A DNA stretch of 23,610 nucleotides from an uncultured Erysipelotrichaceae bacterium (lineage in GTDB: Bacteria; Bacillota_I; Bacilli_A; Erysipelotrichales; Erysipelotrichaceae): NCBI GenBank assembly GCA_910586285.1, contig CAJUGR010000011.1, forward strand, positions 1-23,610, written 5' to 3'. Below, one piece after another: positions 1 to 7,765 of the stretch (the stretch's first letter is position 1; each line of letters begins with the position of its first letter). The translations under genes were made by a program, and so were the position numbers. The notes below the pieces were generated by a model. The model saw nothing but the letters and a program-made list of their open reading frames with translations. It ran no database searches and was not told the DNA's origin.

Positions 1-334
1 TGATGATATAGTGGACTGTCGGCAAGATTACGGTTGGTTGATTTGATATATAATCGCAATGAAAAAGCCTCGTTATACGACAGGGTTACTATTTTGGAAA
101 CCATATGACTTTGAAATGAGAATCGAGGCATCTTAAAAGCTGTCTTTTTTATTTGATCACGTACGTTGATAATGGCTACATCTGTTTGTTTTATGTAAAA
201 TATGAAGTGTTGATACGGTAGTAGTAAAGTGTTTCAAAAAGAATACGATCCAACTGGAAATATGGTATAATAGGGACGTTGTGTATCGTCCCTCACTAGG
301 TGAGAAAAGGATGAAACAGAGAGGAGAAAAGGAC
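1..334. other. Upstream intergenic stretch, possible small structured transcript
   Basis: No convincing protein gene lies here. A TATAAT sequence is at 49-54, without a clear -35 box. Downstream, GCCTCG (67-72) can pair with CGAGGC (124-129). GACAG (79-83) can pair with CTGTC (140-144), which runs straight into six T's (145-150). The two helices interleave, so they would be mutually exclusive or form a pseudoknot. GGTT (84-87) can pair with AACC (99-102). A roughly 90-nt small RNA or leader starting near 60 and ending near 150 is possible. I recognise no known riboswitch or sRNA core. Bases 151-262 show nothing I can name. Confidence 0.25.
263..293 (+). promoter_or_regulatory. Promoter of the SIS operon with hairpin at the start site
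   Basis: TGG followed by TATAAT (266-271) is an extended -10 element; there is no good -35 box, which fits extended -10 promoters. Immediately downstream AGGGACG (272-278) and CGTCCCT (287-293) form a perfect 7-bp inverted repeat with an 8-base loop. It covers the expected transcription start and first leader bases. It could be an operator or a 5'-end mRNA stem; the sequence does not decide between them. Confidence 0.5.
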
Positions 335-1417
335 ATGGAACAACCAACTGTATTAGGCTATATGAGAGAGCAACCCGAGCGACTGGCATATGTGTTTGAT
401 CATCGTGAGGAATTTGTTCAGCCGTTTGTAGAAGTCATAAAAAAATATGATATTAAAAAAGTGATATTCTTTGGATCCGGCACAAGCTATAACGTATCTC
501 AGATCGGAGCTTATTATTTTCGTCATTTGGTACATATCAGCGCAGAGGCTCAATACCCTACGGTGTTTAAAAACTATGGGGAAGCGGATGATACAGGGCT
601 GTTAAAAGCAAACCAAATTCTGTTTGTCGGCATTTCTCAATCGGGGACTTCGGTATCAACGGTAGAAGTCATGCAATATGCGAAAGAACAGGGCTATCAT
701 ACCCTGACATTAACCGGTGATTTGGAAAGTCGTATCACGCAATATGTGGAAACGAAAACCCATCTGCTGGTTGGCGATGAATTGACACCGCCGGAAACGA
801 AAGGTTATACCGTTTCGTTGTTGAGTATCTATTTATGGGCAGTGACCTGTGCCAAAGAACTGGGTCAAATGAGTCAGTCAGAATACGATCAAGCATTGAG
901 GGAAACCAAAGATTTGGTGGATCATTTTCAGGGAGTGGTGGAAGAAAGCGAAGCGTGGTATGATCGCAATAAAGCCACTATTGTCAACAGTGATCGCATT
1001 TATGTGTTAGGCTATGGTATTGATTACGGTACTGCTTTGGAAGGGCAATTAAAAATCGGTGAAATGTTGCGACTACCGACAATTGGCTATGAAATGGAAG
1101 AATATTCTCACGGCCCGACCATGGCATTATGCAAAAACCAGACCGTCTTTATGATCGGATCCCAAGAGGCGGAATTTGAGCGAATGTTAAAATTCAGTGA
1201 GGCATTCCGGCAATACTGTGATCGTGTGCATATCATCACTTGTGCATCGATCGAAAATGATGCGCGCGATTTGGTATTTACTCATAAAACCAATAAATAT
1301 CTGGCGCCTTTAATGTATACAATACCGTTCCAATTTGTCGCAGCCAAAGGTGCAAAAGATATTGGTATTGACACCGGTATCAATCCGTTTAACGTTGCGC
1401 TGGCTCACTATGAATAA
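335..1417 (+). CDS. SIS-domain sugar-phosphate isomerase/deglycase-like protein
   Basis: This is a 360-residue protein with two SIS (sugar isomerase) domains, related to the isomerase half of GlmS, AgaS and the fructoselysine/glucoselysine-6-phosphate deglycases. The first SIS domain shows GSGTSYN (about 47-53) and GISQSGTS (99-106), the phosphosugar-binding loops. The second aligns with GlmS through LEGQLKIGE (E243) and EEYSHGP (H259), which match the GlmS catalytic Glu and His. There is no N-terminal glutaminase domain, so it is not GlmS. The C-terminal tail lacks the Lys that GlmS uses to hold fructose-6-phosphate. I start at 335 because GAGGAG lies just upstream at 321-326; an in-frame GTG at 281 would read through the promoter hairpin. 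It is first in an operon with a HAD phosphatase, an EamA transporter and a second SIS protein. The exact substrate is unknown. Confidence 0.85.
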   Translation: MEQPTVLGYMREQPERLAYVFDHREEFVQPFVEVIKKYDIKKVIFFGSGTSYNVSQIGAYYFRHLVHISAEAQYPTVFKNYGEADDTGLLKANQILFVGISQSGTSVSTVEVMQYAKEQGYHTLTLTGDLESRITQYVETKTHLLVGDELTPPETKGYTVSLLSIYLWAVTCAKELGQMSQSEYDQALRETKDLVDHFQGVVEESEAWYDRNKATIVNSDRIYVLGYGIDYGTALEGQLKIGEMLRLPTIGYEMEEYSHGPTMALCKNQTVFMIGSQEAEFERMLKFSEAFRQYCDRVHIITCASIENDARDLVFTHKTNKYLAPLMYTIPFQFVAAKGAKDIGIDTGINPFNVALAHYE

Positions 1418-2057
1418 GCCAAAGATCAAAGCGGTCATCTTTGATATGGATGGCGTACTTGTCAACAGTGAACTTGAGTATCTGAATTTGCTTGAACAGT
1501 TTTTAAGCGAGAATGGTGCTTTGGTAAAGCGGGAAGAATTGCTCTTTCTTGCCGGCGCGTCGCGCATGGATGAAATTCGCTTCATGGCGCAAAAGTTGAA
1601 TTGGAGTATTGAGAAGACTGTCGCGAAAAAAAAGGTTTTTTACGATCAGCGTCCGATCGATTATCGTGCCATCAGAAAAGAATATGTACCGGAAATAATG
1701 GAATTTTTGAAAGAACGAGAAATACGGATTGCCCTTGCGAGTTCATCGCCGATGGATAATATTGCAGAAGTCCTGGAGGCGTGTGAAATCACATCCTACT
1801 TTTCTCAGTGCGTAAGCGGGGAGATGTTCAAAAGATCCAAGCCTGATCCGGAAATTTATGAATACAGTGTAGAAAAACTCGGTTTAAAGAAAGAGGAAAT
1901 TTTGGTGGTGGAGGATTCTGACTATGGGATTGAGGCGGCCAAACGAGCGGGGTTAACCGTGATAGCGGTATGGGATCCGATCTTTCGCTTCGATGTCAGC
2001 CGTGCCGATACGACCATTGCTTCATTAAAAGAATTGCCTCCATTGATTGTTGCGTGA
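1410..2057 (+). CDS. HAD-superfamily hydrolase, beta-phosphoglucomutase-like
   Basis: A 215-residue cytoplasmic phosphatase or phosphomutase of the HAD superfamily, with the C1 cap typical of beta-phosphoglucomutase and sugar-phosphate phosphatases. All four HAD motifs are visible: FDMDGVL (nucleophile D12, acid/base D14), SSS for motif II, the Lys in KRSKPDPEIY for motif III, and VEDSDYGIEAA for motif IV metal binding. The ATG at 1410 sits inside the end of the upstream SIS gene (overlap ATGAATAA), so translation is probably coupled. A longer frame opens at 1335, but the homologous part begins here. With a SIS isomerase in the same operon, a sugar-phosphate substrate is a reasonable inference; the individual substrate cannot be read from the sequence. 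Confidence 0.87.
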   Translation: MNKPKIKAVIFDMDGVLVNSELEYLNLLEQFLSENGALVKREELLFLAGASRMDEIRFMAQKLNWSIEKTVAKKKVFYDQRPIDYRAIRKEYVPEIMEFLKEREIRIALASSSPMDNIAEVLEACEITSYFSQCVSGEMFKRSKPDPEIYEYSVEKLGLKKEEILVVEDSDYGIEAAKRAGLTVIAVWDPIFRFDVSRADTTIASLKELPPLIVA

Positions 2058-2068
2058 GGCAGAATCCG

Positions 2069-2146
2069 ATGATGGAAAGAGCGGTAAGAGAACAACAACA
2101 AATCGTATCTTTGCTGAGACAAAGGATGATGATCGTAAATGAATAA
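2069..2146 (+). CDS. Possible 25-residue small ORF, translationally coupled
   Basis: ATGATG starts here after a GAGG (2056-2059) at ideal spacing, overlapping the stop codon of the HAD gene. The frame runs 25 codons, rich in Gln, Arg and Met (for example REQQQIVSLLRQR). It stops within the start of the next gene through the 8-base overlap ATGAATAA, identical to the overlap between the first SIS gene and the HAD gene. It may be a real small protein, a coupling leader that brings ribosomes to the EamA gene, or a vestige. No family is recognisable, and the short length makes this a weak call. Confidence 0.3.
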   Translation: MMERAVREQQQIVSLLRQRMMIVNE

Positions 2147-2966
2147 AGGTTATCTGTACGCCTTTTTTACCGCATTGTGCTGGAGTACCGCGGGATTATT
2201 TGTGAAATTCATCAACCAATCTGCATTTGTGATTACTGGATGTAAAGCATTGATTGCCTTATTATTCAATCTCATTTTTATGCGTAAAAAAATGCGGGTA
2301 TCACTGTTAATCATCGGTGTCGGTATGGTTCAGTTTATGGTGAATTTCACTTTTGCGATGGCCAACCAAATGACCAGTGTCGGCAATGCGATTGTGTTAC
2401 AATACAGTTCGATGATTTTTGCGTTGATATATGAGAGTATTGAAAAAAAGCGATTGCCTTATCTGTATCAGATCATCGTGATTATTTTGGCCATGATTGG
2501 TATGACAGTTTTCTTTCAGGACAGTATTTCTTTTGAAAGTACGTTGGGCAATGCGTTGGCCATCATCTCCGGTGCATTCTTTGGACTGCAGTTTTTTCTC
2601 AATGCGGATTCGAAGGCCAATGCTGAAAGTTCTCTGATGTTTCAATACATCATCTCCATATTATTTATGCTTGGTTATATGGCGATCAAACGTGATATCA
2701 ATTTTACATCGCAGGATGTACTGTTCATTGGTTTGGGGGGGCTTTTCCAGACTGCCTTGGCCGGTGTATTCTTTTCATTGTGCATCCGGCGAATTCCGGC
2801 GTTTACTGCCAATGTCATCTGTATGAGTGAGATCGTTATGGCGCCGTTGTGGGCTTATTTATTATTACAGGAAGCATTTTCCTGTTTTTCCCTGATTGGG
2901 TCATTGATTATGATGGTGGCTCTCATGTATAATGTTACTATGGAATATCGGATGAGACATCCGTAA
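2139..2966 (+). CDS. EamA/DMT-family membrane transporter
   Basis: A 275-residue, highly hydrophobic protein with about ten predicted membrane segments in two homologous halves, as in the drug/metabolite transporter (EamA) family. The N-terminal segment with CWSTAGLFVKF is typical of these carriers, and the second half repeats the pattern (GLFQTALAGVFFSLCIRRIPA). The family moves small metabolites, amino acids or sugar derivatives by exchange or export across the cytoplasmic membrane. The ATG at 2139 follows an AAAGGA-like site (about 2120-2125). Its place between two SIS-domain genes suggests it handles a substrate or by-product of that pathway. Neither specificity nor direction of transport can be inferred. 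Confidence 0.85.
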   Translation: MNKGYLYAFFTALCWSTAGLFVKFINQSAFVITGCKALIALLFNLIFMRKKMRVSLLIIGVGMVQFMVNFTFAMANQMTSVGNAIVLQYSSMIFALIYESIEKKRLPYLYQIIVIILAMIGMTVFFQDSISFESTLGNALAIISGAFFGLQFFLNADSKANAESSLMFQYIISILFMLGYMAIKRDINFTSQDVLFIGLGGLFQTALAGVFFSLCIRRIPAFTANVICMSEIVMAPLWAYLLLQEAFSCFSLIGSLIMMVALMYNVTMEYRMRHP

Positions 2967-2980
2967 AAGGAGAGTGTACG

Positions 2981-4045
2981 ATGTATCAAAGTATAATGTG
3001 GAAATATATGGGTGAGGAAGCAATACTGTTAAAACAATTGATGGAAGATTCGGAAGTAAGCGAAAAAGCATCAGCATTTCAGAATATGCAGGCTCTTTAT
3101 ATAGTGGCTCACGGCAGTTCTTATAATGCGGCCAACGCAGTGGCGCCGATGTTAAGTAAGCTGTGCCATGTTCGGGTTTATGTTTATACCCCGTCAAATT
3201 TCATTCATAATGCCCATTCACTGAACTGGGAAGATAAGGCACATACGTGGGTTTGCGGCATTTCACAGACGGGAACAAGCCGTTCGGTGCTGGAAGCCGT
3301 CACACGTGCAAGAAACGATGGCTTTTCCTTACTGGGCATCACCAATACAGTGGATTCACCGATGGAACAAATCAGCGATGTTTGCTGCCACCTGCAATGC
3401 GGTGAAGAAGACAGCAATGCCAAAACCAAAGGATACAGTTCGACATTGGTTTTATTATGGAAACTAACGTTGGAACTGGCCAAGGGGAAAAACTGTATTA
3501 CTGAGGAAGAATGTGCAGCGATCAAGGCAGAACTCATCGAACAGATCGAATATCTGCCGCAGCTTCAAAAACAAACACGTGAATGGTGTGAGCAGCATCA
3601 CTATGGAGAACATATGGAACATCTATACGTCATCGGCAATGGCTGTAACTTCGCTACGGCAATGGAAGGAATGTTGAAACTGATGGAAACAATGTGCATT
3701 CCGACTATGTTCTCTGATATCGAGGAATTTTCACATGGAATGCATCGCTCAGTAAAACCGGAATCCTATGTGATTCTGTTACATGATGGCCTTAATGCCG
3801 AGTTGATGGACAAAACATTCGCTTACTTAAATAACAAAGGTTGTCATACATTAATGCTTAACGGTGCAGATTCCAAAGGATCAAAAGAGGTGATCGCTTG
3901 GAATCCATTCCCCAAAACATCATCGGTTTTATTGTTTACCGCTGTGATTCAGGTCATTTCGGCGTTTGTGCCGGAAGCGCGTGATATGGATCCCAATCGC
4001 AATGCCAATGATGATTATACAGAATGCATGAATACAAGAGTATAA
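2981..4045 (+). CDS. Second SIS-domain protein, GlmS/AgaS-isomerase-like
   Basis: A 354-residue tandem-SIS protein, clearly related to the one at 335-1417 but well diverged. The first domain has AHGSSYNAAN (43-52) and GISQTGTS (93-100). The second has MEGMLKLME (E236) and EEFSHGM (H252), matching the GlmS catalytic Glu and His. The tail (DPNRNANDD) has no equivalent of the GlmS Schiff-base Lys. An AAAGGAGA ribosome site (2966-2973) stands just before the ATG, 14 bases after the EamA stop. The tail resembles members of the glycated-amine deglycase group at least as much as GlmS, so removal of an amine from a phosphosugar is one possibility. It may form a heteromer with the first SIS protein or act on a second intermediate. 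It is the last gene of the operon. Confidence 0.83.
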   Translation: MYQSIMWKYMGEEAILLKQLMEDSEVSEKASAFQNMQALYIVAHGSSYNAANAVAPMLSKLCHVRVYVYTPSNFIHNAHSLNWEDKAHTWVCGISQTGTSRSVLEAVTRARNDGFSLLGITNTVDSPMEQISDVCCHLQCGEEDSNAKTKGYSSTLVLLWKLTLELAKGKNCITEEECAAIKAELIEQIEYLPQLQKQTREWCEQHHYGEHMEHLYVIGNGCNFATAMEGMLKLMETMCIPTMFSDIEEFSHGMHRSVKPESYVILLHDGLNAELMDKTFAYLNNKGCHTLMLNGADSKGSKEVIAWNPFPKTSSVLLFTAVIQVISAFVPEARDMDPNRNANDDYTECMNTRV

Positions 4046-4051
4046 TCTTTG

Positions 4052-4098
4052 AATCCTGCCATTCATCGAATCATGATGCTGAGCAGGGTTTTTGTTTA
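4052..4098 (+). terminator. Intrinsic terminator of the SIS operon
   Basis: AATCCTGC (4052-4059) pairs with GCAGGGTT (4083-4090) as an 8-bp stem with one G-T pair, with a possible inner CATC/GATG stem. It runs into a T-rich tail (TTTTTGTTT) and follows the second SIS gene by a few bases. Confidence 0.8.
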
Positions 4099-4210
4099 CC
4101 TTTTGACGATCTTGAAATTTATCTTTAAAAAATATTATAAATGATTATTTTTGATTGAATAAATGTTACATGAGATTAATAAAAGAATCACGGAAAACAT
4201 TGGAAAAGAC

Positions 4211-4239
4211 TTTTCATTCCCTTGGAAAAGGCGTATAAT
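4211..4239 (+). promoter_or_regulatory. Probable pta promoter
   Basis: TTTTCA (4211-4216), 17 bases, then TATAAT (4234-4239). The -10 is perfect and the -35 matches four of six positions. The predicted start near 4246 leaves a leader of about 30 bases before the pta start codon. Confidence 0.6.
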
Positions 4240-4276
4240 AAATATGGAAAGAAAGCGTTTACAAGGAAGGGATCGC

Positions 4277-5254
4277 ATGGAACATTTAAAAGAGTTGATC
4301 ATAGGAAAAAAACAAAAGATCATGTTTACAGAAGGCTGGGATGCCCGAGTGATGAAAGCTGCGGTGCAGTTGGTCAAAGAGAATTTAGCGATTCCGGTAT
4401 TAAATGGCTCGCGGAGTAATATCATAGAGAAGGCGGAAGCACTAAATATTGATTTAAGCGGTGTTGAGATTGTGGATAAAAAAGATTATCCCCGCATGGA
4501 TGAAATGATTTTGAAAATGGTAGAATTGCGGCGTGGTAAATTGACGGCACTGGAGTGCTGTGATCTTTTGGAACATCCCAGTTATTTTGCGACGATGTGT
4601 TTGGCGATGGATGATGTGGACGGATTGATCGGCGGTGCCACCATTTCAACACGGGAGACGTTGCGAGCGGCATTACAGCTGATTAAGACAGCGCCGGGTT
4701 GTGATATTGTTTCCAGTTGCTTCCTTATGAGCAAAGGGAATCGGAAATATATATTGGGTGATTGTTCTTTGAACATTGATCCCAGTGAAGATGAACTGGT
4801 TGAAATTGCGATGCAATGCGCCAGTACCGCACGGGTATTCAAAATGGAGCCGAAAGTGGGAATGTTGTCTTACAGCACATTCGGCAGCGGCGGAGGTGCC
4901 GGTGTGGATAAGGTACGTCATGCAGTACAGCGGTTACGGCGTTTGCCGTTATCATATGAAGTCGATGGTGAAATGCAGTTGGATGCGGCGGTGGCACAGG
5001 AGGTGGCAGAAATAAAAGCACCCAACAGTCGCATAGCCGGGCAGATTAACACTTTTATCTTTCCCACTTTGGATGCGGGAAACATCGGCTATAAAATGAT
5101 GGCACGTTTCGGCGGCTTTGAAGCGGTCGGACCGATCCTTCAGGGAATGCGCAAACCGTTGAATGATTTAAGTCGTGGCGCCACGCAAACGGAAATATAT
5201 AAGATGGCGATTGTAACGGCAGCACAGGCAATGATGAATCGTGTTTCTACGTGA
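4277..5254 (+). CDS. pta: Phosphate acetyltransferase
   Basis: A 325-residue cytoplasmic enzyme that interconverts acetyl-CoA plus phosphate with acetyl phosphate plus CoA. With acetate kinase it makes ATP during fermentation; no ackA is in this window. The length is that of the single-domain Pta/EutD class without the N-terminal DRTGG extension. Recognisable family stretches are FTEGWDARV near the N-terminus, DGLIGGATIST in the middle, KVGMLSYSTFGSG, and the C-terminal DLSRGAT motif of the active-site region. I start at 4277 because AAGGAAGGG (4263-4271) is correctly spaced; an upstream in-frame ATG at 4163 would lie upstream of the promoter. It appears to be a single-gene unit between the SIS and glycogen operons. 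Confidence 0.93.
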   Translation: MEHLKELIIGKKQKIMFTEGWDARVMKAAVQLVKENLAIPVLNGSRSNIIEKAEALNIDLSGVEIVDKKDYPRMDEMILKMVELRRGKLTALECCDLLEHPSYFATMCLAMDDVDGLIGGATISTRETLRAALQLIKTAPGCDIVSSCFLMSKGNRKYILGDCSLNIDPSEDELVEIAMQCASTARVFKMEPKVGMLSYSTFGSGGGAGVDKVRHAVQRLRRLPLSYEVDGEMQLDAAVAQEVAEIKAPNSRIAGQINTFIFPTLDAGNIGYKMMARFGGFEAVGPILQGMRKPLNDLSRGATQTEIYKMAIVTAAQAMMNRVST

Positions 5255-5402
5255 TTTCACATTCTTTCGCATTATGCTGTATCGGTAATACAGGACAAAA
5301 AAATCAATACAAGGCGTGATACTGCACGCGGAAATTCTTAGCATTTCGTTCAATAATATAAAATGTAAGCTTACTTCTTTTTCCGTTATACAGAAATTGG
5401 GG

Positions 5403-5482
5403 TTGAAAACGCATACAAATTGATTATAAAACACAAAAATATTGAATGAACCGTAGATATTTTCCATGAAAAACAGTATAAT
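5403..5482 (+). promoter_or_regulatory. Candidate tandem promoters of the glg operon
   Basis: The proximal candidate is TAGATA (5454-5459), 17 bases, TATAAT (5477-5482), about 30 bases before glgC. A distal candidate is TTGAAA (5403-5408), 16 bases, TATAAA (5425-5430). Two start sites would suit a storage operon that answers more than one signal, but this rests only on sequence matches. The rest of the 5255-5513 gap shows a GTAAGCTTAC palindrome near 5365 and nothing else I can name. Confidence 0.4.
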
Positions 5483-5513
5483 GAAACTACAAATCCTTAA
5501 AGGGGGGTTTTCA

Positions 5514-6644
5514 ATGAGACAAAACAACATGTTGGCTATGATTTTGGCCGGTGGTCGCGGAACCAGACTGGAAGCGCTCACGAAAAAAATCGCAAAACCG
5601 GCAGTTTACTATGGCGGCAAATATCGTATTATCGATTTCCCGCTCAGTAACTGTGCCAATTCCAATATCAATGTGGTTGGCGTATTAACTCAATATGAGA
5701 GTGTCCTGTTAAACTCTTATTCCGCAGCGGGTTCTCGCTGGGGTCTTGATGCGAGGGATAGCGGTGTCTTCGTTTTACCGCCGCGTGAAAAAGACGGTGC
5801 TGCATTTGATGTTTATCGCGGCACGGCCGATGCCATTTCGCAGAATATCGATTTTATTGATAGCCATTCGCCGGATTATGTGTTGATTCTTTCCGGGGAT
5901 CATATTTATAAAATGGATTATTCCAAAATGTTAAGTTATCATCGTCAAAGCAATGCGGATGCGACGATTGCCGTATTGCCGGTACCGATGAAAGAAGCGA
6001 GCCGCTTTGGTATTATGAATACCAATGAAGAAGGTCAAATCGTGGAATTTGAAGAAAAGCCGGAGCATCCGAAAAGCAATTTGGCATCCATGGGTATTTA
6101 TATCTTTGACTGGAAACAACTACGTAAGATGCTGGTGGCCGATATGGATAATCCTGATTCGAACCATGATTTTGGTAAGGATATCATCCCAACGATGTTA
6201 AATGACGGTAAGCGCTTGTTTGCTTATCAGTTTAAGGGATATTGGAAAGATGTAGGAACCATTGATTCCCTTTGGGAAGCCAATATGGACCTACTAAGCA
6301 AAAACAACGAATTGGATTTGAATGATGCATCATGGAAAATCTATACTGAGGATGTTGCGACGGTACCGCAGTATATCGGTAAGAATGCGGATGTCGATAA
6401 CTCGTACATCAACCAGGGTTGTATTGTTGATGGTAAGGTGAAAAATTCCGTGCTGTTTACCAGTGTAAAAGTGGCAAAAGATGCCTGCGTTGAAGATGCG
6501 GTGCTGATGCCGAATGTGGAAATCGGTGAAGGTGCTACCGTTCATCGTGTCATTATTGCGCAAGGTGTAAAAGTGGATCCGGGTGCTGTTGTGGGTGATC
6601 CCAACAGTGAACATATCGAGTTAGTCTCGAAGCGAGTGAGGTGA
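5514..6644 (+). CDS. glgC: Glucose-1-phosphate adenylyltransferase
   Basis: A 376-residue enzyme that makes ADP-glucose from glucose-1-phosphate and ATP, the committed step of glycogen synthesis. The nucleotide-binding signature LAGGRGTRL (11-19) is intact. The catalytic SGDHIYKMDY (metal-binding D129) and the sugar-phosphate contact EEKP (E181, K182) are present. The C-terminal third is a left-handed beta-helix with hexapeptide-like repeats. The start is set by a very strong AAGGGGGG site (5499-5507); an in-frame ATG further upstream at 5466 lies between the -35 and -10 of the proximal promoter candidate. It is first in glgC-glgD-glgA, and the next start is 6 bases after its stop. In Firmicutes the enzyme generally works with GlgD. 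Confidence 0.96.
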   Translation: MRQNNMLAMILAGGRGTRLEALTKKIAKPAVYYGGKYRIIDFPLSNCANSNINVVGVLTQYESVLLNSYSAAGSRWGLDARDSGVFVLPPREKDGAAFDVYRGTADAISQNIDFIDSHSPDYVLILSGDHIYKMDYSKMLSYHRQSNADATIAVLPVPMKEASRFGIMNTNEEGQIVEFEEKPEHPKSNLASMGIYIFDWKQLRKMLVADMDNPDSNHDFGKDIIPTMLNDGKRLFAYQFKGYWKDVGTIDSLWEANMDLLSKNNELDLNDASWKIYTEDVATVPQYIGKNADVDNSYINQGCIVDGKVKNSVLFTSVKVAKDACVEDAVLMPNVEIGEGATVHRVIIAQGVKVDPGAVVGDPNSEHIELVSKRVR

Positions 6645-6649
6645 TAGAA

Positions 6650-7765
6650 ATGTGCAATGCATTTGGAATTGTAAATTTTGCAGGATTGAATGTGAAGATT
6701 AAGGGTTTACAGGACTATCGCCCGGCTGGAGCGATTTCATTTCTCGGACGTTATCGACTGATTGATTTCCCGATTTCTAATTTAAGCAACAGCGGCGTGA
6801 ATCATATTCAGGTTCATATCAAGGATAAACCGCGTTCGTTGATTGAACATTTGGGTACCGGACGTCATTACAATATCAATTCAAAACGCGGCAAGCTTCA
6901 TATTTTGCCGGCCAAATCGGATGTGGAATCTGAATTCTATAATCATGATATCGCTTGTTATATGTATAACATGCGAGCAATCGAGCAGGTGAGTTACCCC
7001 TATGTAATTCTTGTGCCGAGTCATATGATTTATCGAATGGATTTTGCGGATTTGTTGGATCGTCATATTGAGAGCGGTGCTGATATTACGATGGTATATC
7101 AAAGTGTGGATAATGCCAAAGAAGCGTATACAGATTGCGATGTATTGAATTTGAATAAGCAAAAAGGTGTATTGTCGATTGAAAAGAATCGCGGTAATTA
7201 TAAGACACGTAATATCTCATTGGAAACTTATGTTTTATCAAAAGAATTGTTCATGGATTTGGTAAAACAAGCAGCTAATACAAGTTCGTTGTATTGGTTC
7301 CGTGATATTGTCAATGATCAGTGCAGTGAATTGGATATTCGTGCAGTAAGCCATCGCGGCTTCTTTGCTTGCATCAATGATTTTAAGAGTTACTTTGAAG
7401 CAAACATGAGTTTATTGGATTATGATAAGGCGATGGATCTGTTTGATGATGAATGGTTGATTTATACCAGAACCAATGATTCCTGTCCAACTCAATACTA
7501 TCCGACCAGTAAGGTACAAAACAGCTTTGTATCCAATGGCTGTACAATTGAGGGGACGGTAGAGAACTGTGTTATCGGCCGTGGCTGTACACTGAAAAAG
7601 GGTTCTGTGATTAAGAATTGTGTCATTTCACCGGGAGTAACGATCGGTGAGGACGTTCATATTGAAAATGTTGTCGTTGATAAAAACGCACGTGTTTCTC
7701 GGAAAAAGGAATTAATTGGTGAGCCGGGAAATCCGATGTATGTAAAAAGGGATGACCTCATCTAA
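6650..7765 (+). CDS. glgD: GlgD, non-catalytic partner of ADP-glucose pyrophosphorylase
   Basis: A 371-residue GlgC paralogue with the same overall fold (nucleotidyltransferase domain then beta-helix) but with active-site signatures lost. The GGRGTRL loop of GlgC is replaced by FAGLNVKIKG. The SGDH metal site is replaced by VPSHMIYRMDF, so the catalytic Asp is absent. Family knowledge places it as a regulatory subunit that stimulates GlgC. A GTG at 6641 is also in frame, overlapping the glgC stop. I prefer the ATG at 6650 because GAGGTG (6638-6643) is spaced for it, and the homology begins here. Its stop codon overlaps the glgA start by one base (TAATG), so translation is coupled. Confidence 0.92.
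   Translation: MCNAFGIVNFAGLNVKIKGLQDYRPAGAISFLGRYRLIDFPISNLSNSGVNHIQVHIKDKPRSLIEHLGTGRHYNINSKRGKLHILPAKSDVESEFYNHDIACYMYNMRAIEQVSYPYVILVPSHMIYRMDFADLLDRHIESGADITMVYQSVDNAKEAYTDCDVLNLNKQKGVLSIEKNRGNYKTRNISLETYVLSKELFMDLVKQAANTSSLYWFRDIVNDQCSELDIRAVSHRGFFACINDFKSYFEANMSLLDYDKAMDLFDDEWLIYTRTNDSCPTQYYPTSKVQNSFVSNGCTIEGTVENCVIGRGCTLKKGSVIKNCVISPGVTIGEDVHIENVVVDKNARVSRKKELIGEPGNPMYVKRDDLI

Noticed and set aside
5277..5293. CTGTAT/ATACAG hairpin after pta as a terminator
   Set aside because: It is followed by A's, not T's, on the plus strand, and no minus-strand gene ends there. pta may lack a clear terminator.
5168..5581. 137-codon minus-strand frame across the pta-glgC gap
   Set aside because: It crosses the glgC promoter, ribosome site and start; it has no ribosome site of its own and no recognisable family.
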